DNA of 57,307 bases from Candidatus Omnitrophota bacterium (GTDB lineage Bacteria; Omnitrophota; Gorgyraeia; Zapsychrales; Zapsychraceae): NCBI GenBank assembly GCA_016931055.1, contig JAFGFL010000016.1, forward strand, positions 1-57,307. The letters run 5' to 3'. Numbering within the stretch: position 1 is the stretch's first letter; every line of letters starts with the position of its first letter. The notes under the pieces are model-generated. The model searched no databases and had not been told where the DNA came from. It saw nothing but the letters and a program-made list of their open reading frames with translations. Made by a program: the position numbers and the translations under genes. Of the stretch, positions 7,460 to 14,794 are shown piece by piece.

Positions 7460-9394
7460 ATGGTTGTGAGCGCAAAGAATGTGATGATGGCTTTGTTGTT
7501 GCTTTCTGCGTTAAGCGGAATTACATTCGTTTATGCGGAGGAGAGGGCCCCTGTTTCCCTAACCCTGTCGGAAGATGCGGGTATAGAGGGCTATCAGACA
7601 CCATTGTATCGTGAGTTGGAAACGGTCGTTGTGACGGCCAGGCGGGTGCCGTCGGATATCAAACAAACGGCCGAAACGATCACGGTCTATACGGAAGAAG
7701 ACATCGGCAGATGGCCTGACCGGGACCTGGGGGAGGCCCTCTCGTATATTCCGGCGGTTGACGTCCAGTTAAACGGCCAATTCGGCCAGGCAACAGCGTT
7801 ATCCGTCAACGGCTCCAGCGCCCGCCAGGTTTTGCTGATGGTCGACGGAATCCCTTTCAACACGCAACTCTCCGGCCAGGCCAACCCCGCACAAATACCC
7901 TTGGAACATATCCAGCGCGTCGAAGTGATCAAAGGTGCCTCCTCAAGCGCGTGGGGTTCCGCTTTGGGCGGCGTTGTGAATGTCATTACCAAAGATGCCG
8001 GGGAAACGGAGGTGCCAACGGGGAATTTCACGAGCTCCTTCGCGGAGTTCGGCACAACAAAAAACAGCCTTGATTTGGCTGGGAAAATAAAAGGGCTGGG
8101 ATATTTACTCACCGGCAGTTATTTCAAGACCGACGGTGCCCAATACATTTCGGACGCCGAAGAGAAGCAATTCTTCGGCAAGCTCCAGCTTCCTTTAGGC
8201 GACGCCGCCAAACTGCTGGGGGAATTCGGCTACAGCGGGACCGATGTTCGCTATGCGCTTTCAACCAGCACGTTTTGCATATCCCAGCCTCAGATCGCCC
8301 GTTACGGAAAAATGTTGATCGATGTCCAACAGGACGGTTACCAATGGAATGCCGCTTATAAATATAACGACCAGGATATCACGACGGACAGCACGTTTGT
8401 CTCAAGCGGGGCCCTCTTTTCCTCAACGGACAGCGAAAATGTCTATCACGGCATCAGCTTAAACGGCAGCGTGGATGTTTTGGAAAGCAGCGAGCTGGTC
8501 ATGGGCGCCGATTTCGACTGGCACCGGCTGAAATCGAACCAGTACCTGGATAAAGCCGAAAGCATCAACATGCAGGCTCCGTACGTGAATTATACCGCTC
8601 ATTTGGGGCCCTGGGACGTCATCACGGGCCTGCGTTATGACCATAACCGGCACTTCGGGTCGCAAGTCAGCCCGAGCGTCGGCAGCGTCTACCACTTTGG
8701 CGACGCGCAAAAGACGCTGGTCAGGGCCAGGGTCTCCCGCGCGTTTAACGCGCCGCCTTTGCTGAAGGTGTATAACGACGGGGTTGCCTTCGGCTTCACC
8801 ATCTTGCCCAACCCCGATCTTAAGGCGGAACGCGCGACGATGGTTGAGCTCGGGCTGCAGACGACTCCCTTTGAGCCCCTGAAGATGGATTTAAGCGCCT
8901 ACCGCGCCGACGTCAAAGACGGGATTGCCGATGTGATGGTCAGCCCCCTGACCACACAGACGCAGAACATCCGGAAGTTCCGCCGGCAGGGGGGCCAGCT
9001 GCTTTTCAGTTATGACGCGGGTGAACACGTAACGCTCTACGGCAGCGGCGCGTTTAATGACGCCGAGAACCGTGCGACAGGGGAAACGGTCCGCGACGCG
9101 GGAATCGCCCGGCAGAAGTTCACCTTCGGCGGCCGGTATAAAAATGAGCGCGGTTTTGGGCTCGATGTATCGGGGTATTACATCCGCTGGAGTTCGGATC
9201 CCTCTTCCCGGCCCAATGACCGCAAGCCGATTTTCGATTTGAAGCTTGTCCGGGAATTCAAAGGCATCCGGGAGGCCTTCGACGCGGAAATCTTCCTCAA
9301 TGTCCGCAACCTGACCAACAGCAAATATTGGTCCAACATTTCCTTCCCCTTGCCCAGGCGCTATTTCGAAGGCGGCTTTTCCATGACGTTTTGA
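7460..9394 (+). CDS. TonB-dependent outer-membrane receptor (BtuB/Cir-like)
   Basis: About 644 residues from the ATG at 7460, chosen because AAAGGA precedes it and the protein then begins with a clean signal peptide ending VYAEE. A frame opens further upstream but would put 56 extra residues before the signal. ETVVVTARR resembles a TonB box. The plug domain (about 45-170) contains VLLMVDGIPFN and IQRVEVIKGASSSAWGS, both typical. The rest is beta-barrel sequence ending in an aromatic residue. Such receptors import metal chelates, cobalamin or peptides using TonB energy. It stands upstream of a peptide-type binding protein and a RiPP maturase, so import of the cluster's product is a reasonable inference. 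Confidence 0.9.
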   Translation: MVVSAKNVMMALLLLSALSGITFVYAEERAPVSLTLSEDAGIEGYQTPLYRELETVVVTARRVPSDIKQTAETITVYTEEDIGRWPDRDLGEALSYIPAVDVQLNGQFGQATALSVNGSSARQVLLMVDGIPFNTQLSGQANPAQIPLEHIQRVEVIKGASSSAWGSALGGVVNVITKDAGETEVPTGNFTSSFAEFGTTKNSLDLAGKIKGLGYLLTGSYFKTDGAQYISDAEEKQFFGKLQLPLGDAAKLLGEFGYSGTDVRYALSTSTFCISQPQIARYGKMLIDVQQDGYQWNAAYKYNDQDITTDSTFVSSGALFSSTDSENVYHGISLNGSVDVLESSELVMGADFDWHRLKSNQYLDKAESINMQAPYVNYTAHLGPWDVITGLRYDHNRHFGSQVSPSVGSVYHFGDAQKTLVRARVSRAFNAPPLLKVYNDGVAFGFTILPNPDLKAERATMVELGLQTTPFEPLKMDLSAYRADVKDGIADVMVSPLTTQTQNIRKFRRQGGQLLFSYDAGEHVTLYGSGAFNDAENRATGETVRDAGIARQKFTFGGRYKNERGFGLDVSGYYIRWSSDPSSRPNDRKPIFDLKLVREFKGIREAFDAEIFLNVRNLTNSKYWSNISFPLPRRYFEGGFSMTF

Positions 9395-9460
9395 TAAGGC
9401 GGCCGGTTAAAAGAGTTTTCCATTTTTCCTTTGGGATTTCGCAATGGTCCATATATGATA

Positions 9461-9500
9461 GGTAGAAAAAGGTCAGTTGTGCGTACTTTCAGCCTATTCA
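9461..9500. repeat. Shared AGAAAAAGGTCAGTT motif, copy 2
   Basis: The exact 15-mer seen at 320-334 recurs at 9464-9478, again followed by AGCCTA. GGTAGA upstream also matches copy 3 at 16674. It lies between the TonB receptor and the binding-protein gene. TCAGTT may also pair with AACTGA downstream. Confidence 0.4.
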
Positions 9501-9556
9501 AGTATGGTAAAACTGATGTAATGTAACATTCACATGGCTTAATTCACCTTTTTCTG

Positions 9557-11236
9557 ATGCCATTTACAACAAAATCCCTAATTGCCTTGATAATGGTTGC
9601 CGTGATCACAACCCCCTATCCTGCGGAGGCCGAACAGAAATCCCCACCGAAGAACAGAATTTACCCCGAACAAAAGACGCTTAACGAAAACCGCCCTGCC
9701 AGCCGCACGCACCCCTACGGCGGGACCCTGGTGTGGGGGGACACTCATCAGCCAACGATCATAAATCCTATCCTTACGACAACAAGCGCTTCTGCTGTAT
9801 TAGTGGATCTCATCTTTGATTCTCTGGTTCGAATCGACAGTAACGGAAAAATTGTTCCAGGATTGGCCAAATCATGGGATATTTCCAAAGACGGACTAGT
9901 TTATACGTTTTATTTGCAAGAAGGAGTGTTGTTTCACGATGGTGTAGAGTTAACAGCAGAAGATGTTAAATTCACTTATGAACAAATTGCCAATCCGAAG
10001 AACAATTCTCCCTTTCGTTCTCACTTCGAATTGGCCGAGAGGTTTGAGGTTGTGGACAAATATATCTTTCAGATAGTTTTAAAGGAATCGTTTCCGCCGC
10101 TTTTGTATAAATTAGATAGAGAAGAGATCATTCCCAAACATATTTTGGAAGGAACAGATATAAACGAAACGACCTTTAATTATCATCCTATAGGCACTGG
10201 TTCATTTAAGTTTAAGGATTGGAATAAGGAAACTAATCAAATTGAACTGGAAGCCAATCTTCACTATTTTGAAGGGAAACCGTATTTAGATAAATTCATT
10301 GCGAAGATTTATTCTGATAATTCGCAACTATGGGCGGCTTTTATGCGCCGTGAAGTGGATTTAATGTTCTTTATTAATCGGGAAGATTATTCGATTATTG
10401 AACGTGATCCGGCATTCAGGGCTTATGCCGTGGCCGGCAGTATGTATTACGCGATTGTTTACAATCTGGACGACCCTGTCTGGCATGACCGGGAGCTCAG
10501 GCAGGCCATAGCTCTTGGGCTCAATATCGAGCAAATTATGAAAGATTTGCCGGGTGTTGACGGGATAAAGGCAACAGGACCGTTTCACCCGGATTCTCCA
10601 GGGTATAATCAGGAAGTTAAACCGTTTGAATTTGACCCTGTTAAAGCCAGGATGATGTTGATGCACCGCGGCTGGCTGGATATGCCGCAGGACGCGCGCG
10701 GCCGGGAAAACAGCGTGCGCAGGAAAAACGGCCGGGAACTGGAACTGCGGATGCTGGTTGACGAGCGGAATGACACCTACAAAAGGATGGCCCGGATCAT
10801 CCGTCAACAGCTCGCGGAAATAGGGATTAAGGCGGTCATTCTGCTTTATAACGATGAAAACGAATTGACGCAGGAATATTTTAATCAAAACAAACCACAG
10901 GCCTGGTTGCGGCTATTTCAGGGATTTGGCCCTGACCCCTATGAAGCTGCGGGAAGCTGGTACGGATTATCAAGTCAATTTGGTAATTTATGGGCTTATA
11001 GAAATAGACAAGTCGACGAACTTTTTGAGTCGGGAATGATGAGCGTCGATCATGATAAACGGTCAGAGATTTATAAAAAAATCCACAAGTTAATCTATGA
11101 GGATCAGCCGGCTTGTTTCCTTTTTTACCCGGCCGGCTATTTTGCTGTGAATTCGGATTTTAAAAATACGGATGAATATTTCAGCTTGTATATGCCGAAC
11201 TATATGATGAAGGATTGGTATATATCAAAGAATTGA
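9557..11236 (+). CDS. Family-5 extracellular solute-binding protein (peptide/nickel type)
   Basis: A 559-residue exported protein with a signal peptide ending PAEAEQ. It matches the SBP_bac_5 layout: GGTLVWG near the N-terminus, a SWDISKDGLVYTFYLQEGVLFHDG-type region (about 110-135) with the family's conserved FHDG and LTAEDVKFTYE, and PIGTGSFKF in the middle. Such proteins bind oligopeptides, nickel chelates or opines in the periplasm and usually feed an ABC importer, but no permease or ATPase for import is nearby. It sits between the TonB receptor and the Cys-Cys peptide gene. Methanobactin clusters are known to pair a TonB receptor with a binding protein of this family, which makes an uptake role plausible. 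Base composition shifts from AT-rich to GC-rich around 10640-10790. Confidence 0.88.
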   Translation: MPFTTKSLIALIMVAVITTPYPAEAEQKSPPKNRIYPEQKTLNENRPASRTHPYGGTLVWGDTHQPTIINPILTTTSASAVLVDLIFDSLVRIDSNGKIVPGLAKSWDISKDGLVYTFYLQEGVLFHDGVELTAEDVKFTYEQIANPKNNSPFRSHFELAERFEVVDKYIFQIVLKESFPPLLYKLDREEIIPKHILEGTDINETTFNYHPIGTGSFKFKDWNKETNQIELEANLHYFEGKPYLDKFIAKIYSDNSQLWAAFMRREVDLMFFINREDYSIIERDPAFRAYAVAGSMYYAIVYNLDDPVWHDRELRQAIALGLNIEQIMKDLPGVDGIKATGPFHPDSPGYNQEVKPFEFDPVKARMMLMHRGWLDMPQDARGRENSVRRKNGRELELRMLVDERNDTYKRMARIIRQQLAEIGIKAVILLYNDENELTQEYFNQNKPQAWLRLFQGFGPDPYEAAGSWYGLSSQFGNLWAYRNRQVDELFESGMMSVDHDKRSEIYKKIHKLIYEDQPACFLFYPAGYFAVNSDFKNTDEYFSLYMPNYMMKDWYISKN

Positions 11237-11326
11237 GTGATATGCGGATAAAGAGTCAATCCAGCAGGCATTTTTACTCTGAAAGTTCCGGGTGGGGAAA
11301 TGCTGTGCTGTGGAAAGGAGGAAAAA

Positions 11327-11434
11327 ATGGAAGTTATCAAAGAGGGAACAGAAATTGTTCATGAAATATCGGTATTAGGCTGCTGCTGGCCGCCAGGGAC
11401 AGTGAGCTGGACAAATCCCGAGCCGGAAGAATAA
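11327..11434 (+). CDS. Candidate RiPP precursor peptide with Cys-Cys core
   Basis: A 35-codon gene with a strong AAAGGAGG site seven bases or so before its ATG. The N-terminal half is a plausible leader (MEVIKEGTEIVHEI, acidic and amphipathic). After a Gly comes the putative core with CCWPPG, then a second Trp and a Glu/Pro-rich tail. It lies 91 bases after the binding-protein gene and 143 bases before a radical-SAM/SPASM peptide maturase and an ABC exporter, the canonical RiPP context. The two adjacent cysteines, two tryptophans and the Pro-Pro are candidate modification sites, but the chemistry cannot be deduced. I do not recognise a named RiPP class. Evidence is the ribosome site, the position and the composition. 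Confidence 0.72.
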   Translation: MEVIKEGTEIVHEISVLGCCWPPGTVSWTNPEPEE

Positions 11435-11477
11435 AATGCTGTTAGAGCGATTTTTCTAACAAATCCGGTTAACAGTT

Positions 11478-11527
11478 GACAGGACGGCTGTGGCGGAAGA
11501 CAACTCTTCCGTCACGGCCGTCTTGTC
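11478..11527 (+). terminator. 23-bp hairpin between precursor and maturase genes
   Basis: The arm 11478-11500 pairs with 11505-11527 over 23 positions with only G-U wobbles, closed by a CAAC tetraloop. A weaker stem (TGTTAGA with TCTAACA, near 11440-11461) lies upstream. The downstream sequence is only moderately T-rich, so this could be a partial terminator or an RNA-stability hairpin. Either would give many precursor transcripts per maturase transcript, as is common in RiPP operons. Confidence 0.7.
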
Positions 11528-11547
11528 ATTCTTAATTAAAGAAGAAA

Positions 11548-11560
11548 CGTCAGAATGACG
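11548..11560. promoter_or_regulatory. 13-bp near-palindrome before the maturase gene
   Basis: CGTCAGAATGACG, a CGTCA-N3-TGACG dyad, lies 17 bases before the maturase start. Its exact reverse complement lies at 12986-12998 before the exporter gene. Candidate operator or RNA hairpin. Confidence 0.4.
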
Positions 11561-11577
11561 ATGTTCGTATTATTCAT

Positions 11578-12957
11578 ATGCGGCTTTCCAACCACACGAT
11601 TATCGTAAGCCACTACCCCCGGCCCGGGGAACATCTTCTTTTCAGCACGCGCACGCAGGCTATGGTCAAGATCGATCAAGACTTAAGGGATATTCTGGGC
11701 TCTCTCGAAAGATACGGCGATGATCTCTCCCTGCAGCGTGCGGAAGACTTGAGGCGGCTTCACACAATGGGCATCCTTGTGCAGAATGAAGAGGAAGAGC
11801 AGGCGAAATTAAAAAATTTTTTTCACCAGCTGAAATACGGATATAATCGGGCTGTTTTTCCCGTCACGATCCTGACAACGGCGTCCTGTAATTTCAAGTG
11901 CGTTTATTGTTTTGAAGAGAGCTCGCGCGAGGGCGGCAATCTGGATTTTGAGACGCGGGAGCTTGTGATCGGCTGGCTGAAAAGGCGGGTCGAACGGCTC
12001 GGATACAAAGGGCTGGTGCTGAACTATTACGGAGGGGAACCGCTTTTATATCCGCAGGCGATCGAACATATCTCCTCGGAGATGAAACAGTGGTGCCGGT
12101 CAAAGGGGCTCAACTTTGCCGTCACGCTCCAGACGAACGGGTACCTGATGACGCCTGAAGCGGTCGCGAAATTGACGGCCTTAGGATTAAAAAGGGTCCG
12201 GGTGAGCGTGGACGGCGCCAGGGAACGGCATGACCGTAACCGGCCTTTGCGCGGCGGCGGGCCGACGTTTGACCGCATTATCAGGAATATCCAGGACTGC
12301 GCCGACAAGCTCGAAATATGCGTTTCCATGGGCTACGAAAAAGATGATATCGGGCCGATCGCGGCATTGGTCGAATATCTGGATGAGTTGGGAGTCCTGC
12401 ACAAATTGGGGGAATTCATTTGTTCTCCGATCATCCCTTCGCTGGGGCCGAAAGGCCGTCCCCAAGCGATCCGGGGGTCCGAATGCATGTTCAATCAGGA
12501 AGATCATATGATGGCAGCGGCCGTGGGGAAAATCAAAGAACTCATGGACCGCCATCACCTGAAATATACCTGCAACATGTCCGTCAACGCGTGCGGGTTG
12601 GTCCGTGAAAACAGCGGCGTGACGATCGACCAGCACGGGCGCCTCTTTAGGTGCAACTCGCTCTTGGGCCATCCGGAATTCGCCGTCGGGGACGTGCGCC
12701 ATGACGAATTCAATGAGACGCAAAAGGAGTTCAGGGACCTCGATGCGTGGAAGCAGTGCCCGGTCGATTGCACGTACCTGCCGATGTGCAGCGGCGGGTG
12801 CCGCCTGCTGTCCTTTGTCGGCGGCAACAAGAATTTTAAGACCGTCTCCTGCAAGGAGCTTTACTTAAATGAGATGGCGCCGCAGTTTATTAAACGGCAG
12901 TATGAACAGACGCAAGCGCAAAAAAAGGAGCTCGAACAAGAAAATATTATGGTATGA
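11578..12957 (+). CDS. Radical-SAM/SPASM peptide maturase
   Basis: A 459-residue protein. Residues 1-80 form a small N-terminal region of the type seen in RiPP radical-SAM enzymes (possible leader-binding part). The radical-SAM barrel starts near residue 95 with the [4Fe-4S] triad Cys104-x3-Cys108-x2-Cys111 (CNFKCVYC), followed by YGGEP (151-155). A C-terminal SPASM domain holds seven cysteines (339, 359, 394, 398, 404, 408, 425), including CSGGC, enough for auxiliary clusters. Family members install thioether, C-C or epimerised residues in ribosomal peptides. Immediate neighbours are the Cys-Cys peptide and an exporter. The ATG at 11578 has no clear Shine-Dalgarno sequence, so translation may be weak or the start may differ slightly. 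Confidence 0.9.
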   Translation: MRLSNHTIIVSHYPRPGEHLLFSTRTQAMVKIDQDLRDILGSLERYGDDLSLQRAEDLRRLHTMGILVQNEEEEQAKLKNFFHQLKYGYNRAVFPVTILTTASCNFKCVYCFEESSREGGNLDFETRELVIGWLKRRVERLGYKGLVLNYYGGEPLLYPQAIEHISSEMKQWCRSKGLNFAVTLQTNGYLMTPEAVAKLTALGLKRVRVSVDGARERHDRNRPLRGGGPTFDRIIRNIQDCADKLEICVSMGYEKDDIGPIAALVEYLDELGVLHKLGEFICSPIIPSLGPKGRPQAIRGSECMFNQEDHMMAAAVGKIKELMDRHHLKYTCNMSVNACGLVRENSGVTIDQHGRLFRCNSLLGHPEFAVGDVRHDEFNETQKEFRDLDAWKQCPVDCTYLPMCSGGCRLLSFVGGNKNFKTVSCKELYLNEMAPQFIKRQYEQTQAQKKELEQENIMV

Positions 12958-12985
12958 TGATTATATTGGAAAAGCCCTTCTGCGC

Positions 12986-12998
12986 CGTCATTCTGACG
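12986..12998. promoter_or_regulatory. 13-bp near-palindrome before the exporter gene
   Basis: CGTCATTCTGACG is the exact reverse complement of 11548-11560 and lies 16 bases before the exporter start codon. The spacing to the start codon is almost the same at both sites, favouring a regulatory role over chance. Confidence 0.4.
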
Positions 12999-13014
12999 AA
13001 AAGATGGAGATAAA

Positions 13015-14775
13015 GTGCCTGCCCAAAAAACTTCCATTACGTTTTGTTCGCTTCTCTCACCTTACCGCGCCAGGATCGCGGCGGTCCTTTTTTTGATGTT
13101 GTCCGCGAACCTGCTGGCGCTCGTCCTCCCGTGGGCGATCAAAATCATTATTGACGATATCCTCACCGGCAAAGACGCGGATTCTCTGAACCTCATGATG
13201 CCGGCGTTGGTGGCGATCCTCGGCCTGCGCTCCGTTTTCGGCTTCTTGCGGGCATACTTAAGCGGCAGTACCGGCGAGAGGATCGTTTGTGATTTGCGGC
13301 AGGAGATCTGCGATCATATCCCGAGGTTATCGCTGACGAGCATTAATAAAATCTCCCCCGCCCAGATATTGACCAGGATCACGCAGGATGTCAACAGCCT
13401 GCGCCGTTTTCTTTTCGGGGATGCCGTTGAGTTTATCTACGCGTTTCTCAATATCGGATTCATTGCGGCCATCCTTTCCTTTGTGAACGTAAAACTGACG
13501 GTCCTTTCTTTATCCGCATTACCCCTGTTTGCCGTTATCTATTTCCTGTTAATTCCGGAACTGAAGAACAGACACAGCCGGCTGCGGGACATGCACGGGG
13601 TTTTAAGTTCCAGGTTCAGCGAGGTTTTAAACGGGATACGGATGGTGCGGTCTTTCGCCGGGAACGCGCGCGAGAGACAACTCTTCGAGACCAAACAGCG
13701 CGATATTCTAAGCGTGGCGACCCGGACGCACTATCTTCATTCATGGCTGTGGGTCGGCATCGAGTTTTTTACGTCGCTGGGAATAATCGGGATTTTGTGG
13801 ATCGGCGGGAGCGATGTGATGGCGGGCCGGATGACGGCGGGGGAACTGGTCGCGTTTTACACGTACCTGGGGATGTTGTTTTCTCCGGTCATCCGCATGG
13901 TCGTCATCAACGCATCCTACCAAGAGGCCCTGGCCGCGCTGAACCGTATTAATGATGTGATGAATATTGATGACGAAGTCCCCGAGGCGGAACATTCCGC
14001 CGGTCCGGGCAAGATCGAAGGGCGCGTTGAATTCAAAAAAGTATCTTTTCATTACACGGCCGGAGACCCCGTTCTTAAAGACATCCATTTTGCGGCCGAG
14101 TCCGGAGAAACCATCGGTATTGTGGGGGCAAGCGGGGCGGGAAAGACGACGCTCGTCAGCCTTTTGCTGCGGTTTTTTGACCCTGACGAAGGGGAAATCC
14201 TCATTGACGGAAAGAAGTTAAAGGATCTCGGCCTTGACGCGTACCGCCGCCAGATCGCGGTCGTATTGCAGGATGATTTTCTTTTCAGCGGGACCGTTGA
14301 AGACAACATCAAGTACGGCAAACCGCAGGCGTCCCGGGAAGACATCGTTCAGGCGGCCAGGATCGCCCAGGCCCATCCGTTTATTTCGGAACTCGCCGAC
14401 GGTTATAAAACGGAAGTCGGCGAACGGGGATTCAACCTTTCCTGCGGGCAAAGGCAGAGAATCGCGATTGCCCGGGCCGTGATCAAGAACCCTTCCCTTC
14501 TGATTCTGGATGAGGCGACTTCAAGCGTCGATGCGTTGACGGAAAACGACATTCAGAGGTCCATCCGGCGGTTCATGAAGGGGAAAACGGTCTTCCTTGT
14601 GGCCCACCGCTTTTCAACGGTCATGGAAAGCGACAAGATCCTTGTGTTGGATAAGGGGAGAATTGTCGAAGCCGGCGGCCACAATTATCTTTTGAACAAA
14701 CGGGGATTCTATAGTAGCCTATATCTCGAACAGTTTAAAGACGAGGACAGGGCTTCCCTGTCTCAAAGGCAGTGA
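13015..14775 (+). CDS. ABC exporter (fused membrane and ATPase domains)
   Basis: A 586-residue half-transporter of the MsbA/LmrA type. Residues 15-300 hold about six membrane helices; the ATPase follows with Walker A GASGAGKTT (about 372-380), Walker B LLILDEATSSVD and the switch His in VAHRFST. The signature motif reads LSCGQ rather than LSGGQ, Cys477 replacing a glycine. There is no N-terminal C39 peptidase, so leader removal must be done by something else. The start is GTG with GGAG five bases upstream. It lies 57 bases after the maturase and ends shortly before a sensor kinase. Likely cargo: the modified peptide. Confidence 0.9.
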   Translation: MPAQKTSITFCSLLSPYRARIAAVLFLMLSANLLALVLPWAIKIIIDDILTGKDADSLNLMMPALVAILGLRSVFGFLRAYLSGSTGERIVCDLRQEICDHIPRLSLTSINKISPAQILTRITQDVNSLRRFLFGDAVEFIYAFLNIGFIAAILSFVNVKLTVLSLSALPLFAVIYFLLIPELKNRHSRLRDMHGVLSSRFSEVLNGIRMVRSFAGNARERQLFETKQRDILSVATRTHYLHSWLWVGIEFFTSLGIIGILWIGGSDVMAGRMTAGELVAFYTYLGMLFSPVIRMVVINASYQEALAALNRINDVMNIDDEVPEAEHSAGPGKIEGRVEFKKVSFHYTAGDPVLKDIHFAAESGETIGIVGASGAGKTTLVSLLLRFFDPDEGEILIDGKKLKDLGLDAYRRQIAVVLQDDFLFSGTVEDNIKYGKPQASREDIVQAARIAQAHPFISELADGYKTEVGERGFNLSCGQRQRIAIARAVIKNPSLLILDEATSSVDALTENDIQRSIRRFMKGKTVFLVAHRFSTVMESDKILVLDKGRIVEAGGHNYLLNKRGFYSSLYLEQFKDEDRASLSQRQ

Positions 14776-14794
14776 AACACAACGCGGTGTTCCC

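Noticed and set aside
11242-11364. An out-of-frame ATG frame overlapping the start of the Cys-Cys peptide gene
   Set aside because: No ribosome site and no leader/core character; the overlapping 11327 frame has a near-consensus site.
12230-12608. Overlapping plus-strand frames within the maturase gene
   Set aside because: They are alternative frames of a conserved gene, rich in Arg/Ser/Pro, with no start signals.
12187-12723. Minus-strand frames inside the radical-SAM gene
   Set aside because: The sense frame carries all cluster-binding cysteines; the antisense products show only His/Arg-rich sequence typical of shadows.
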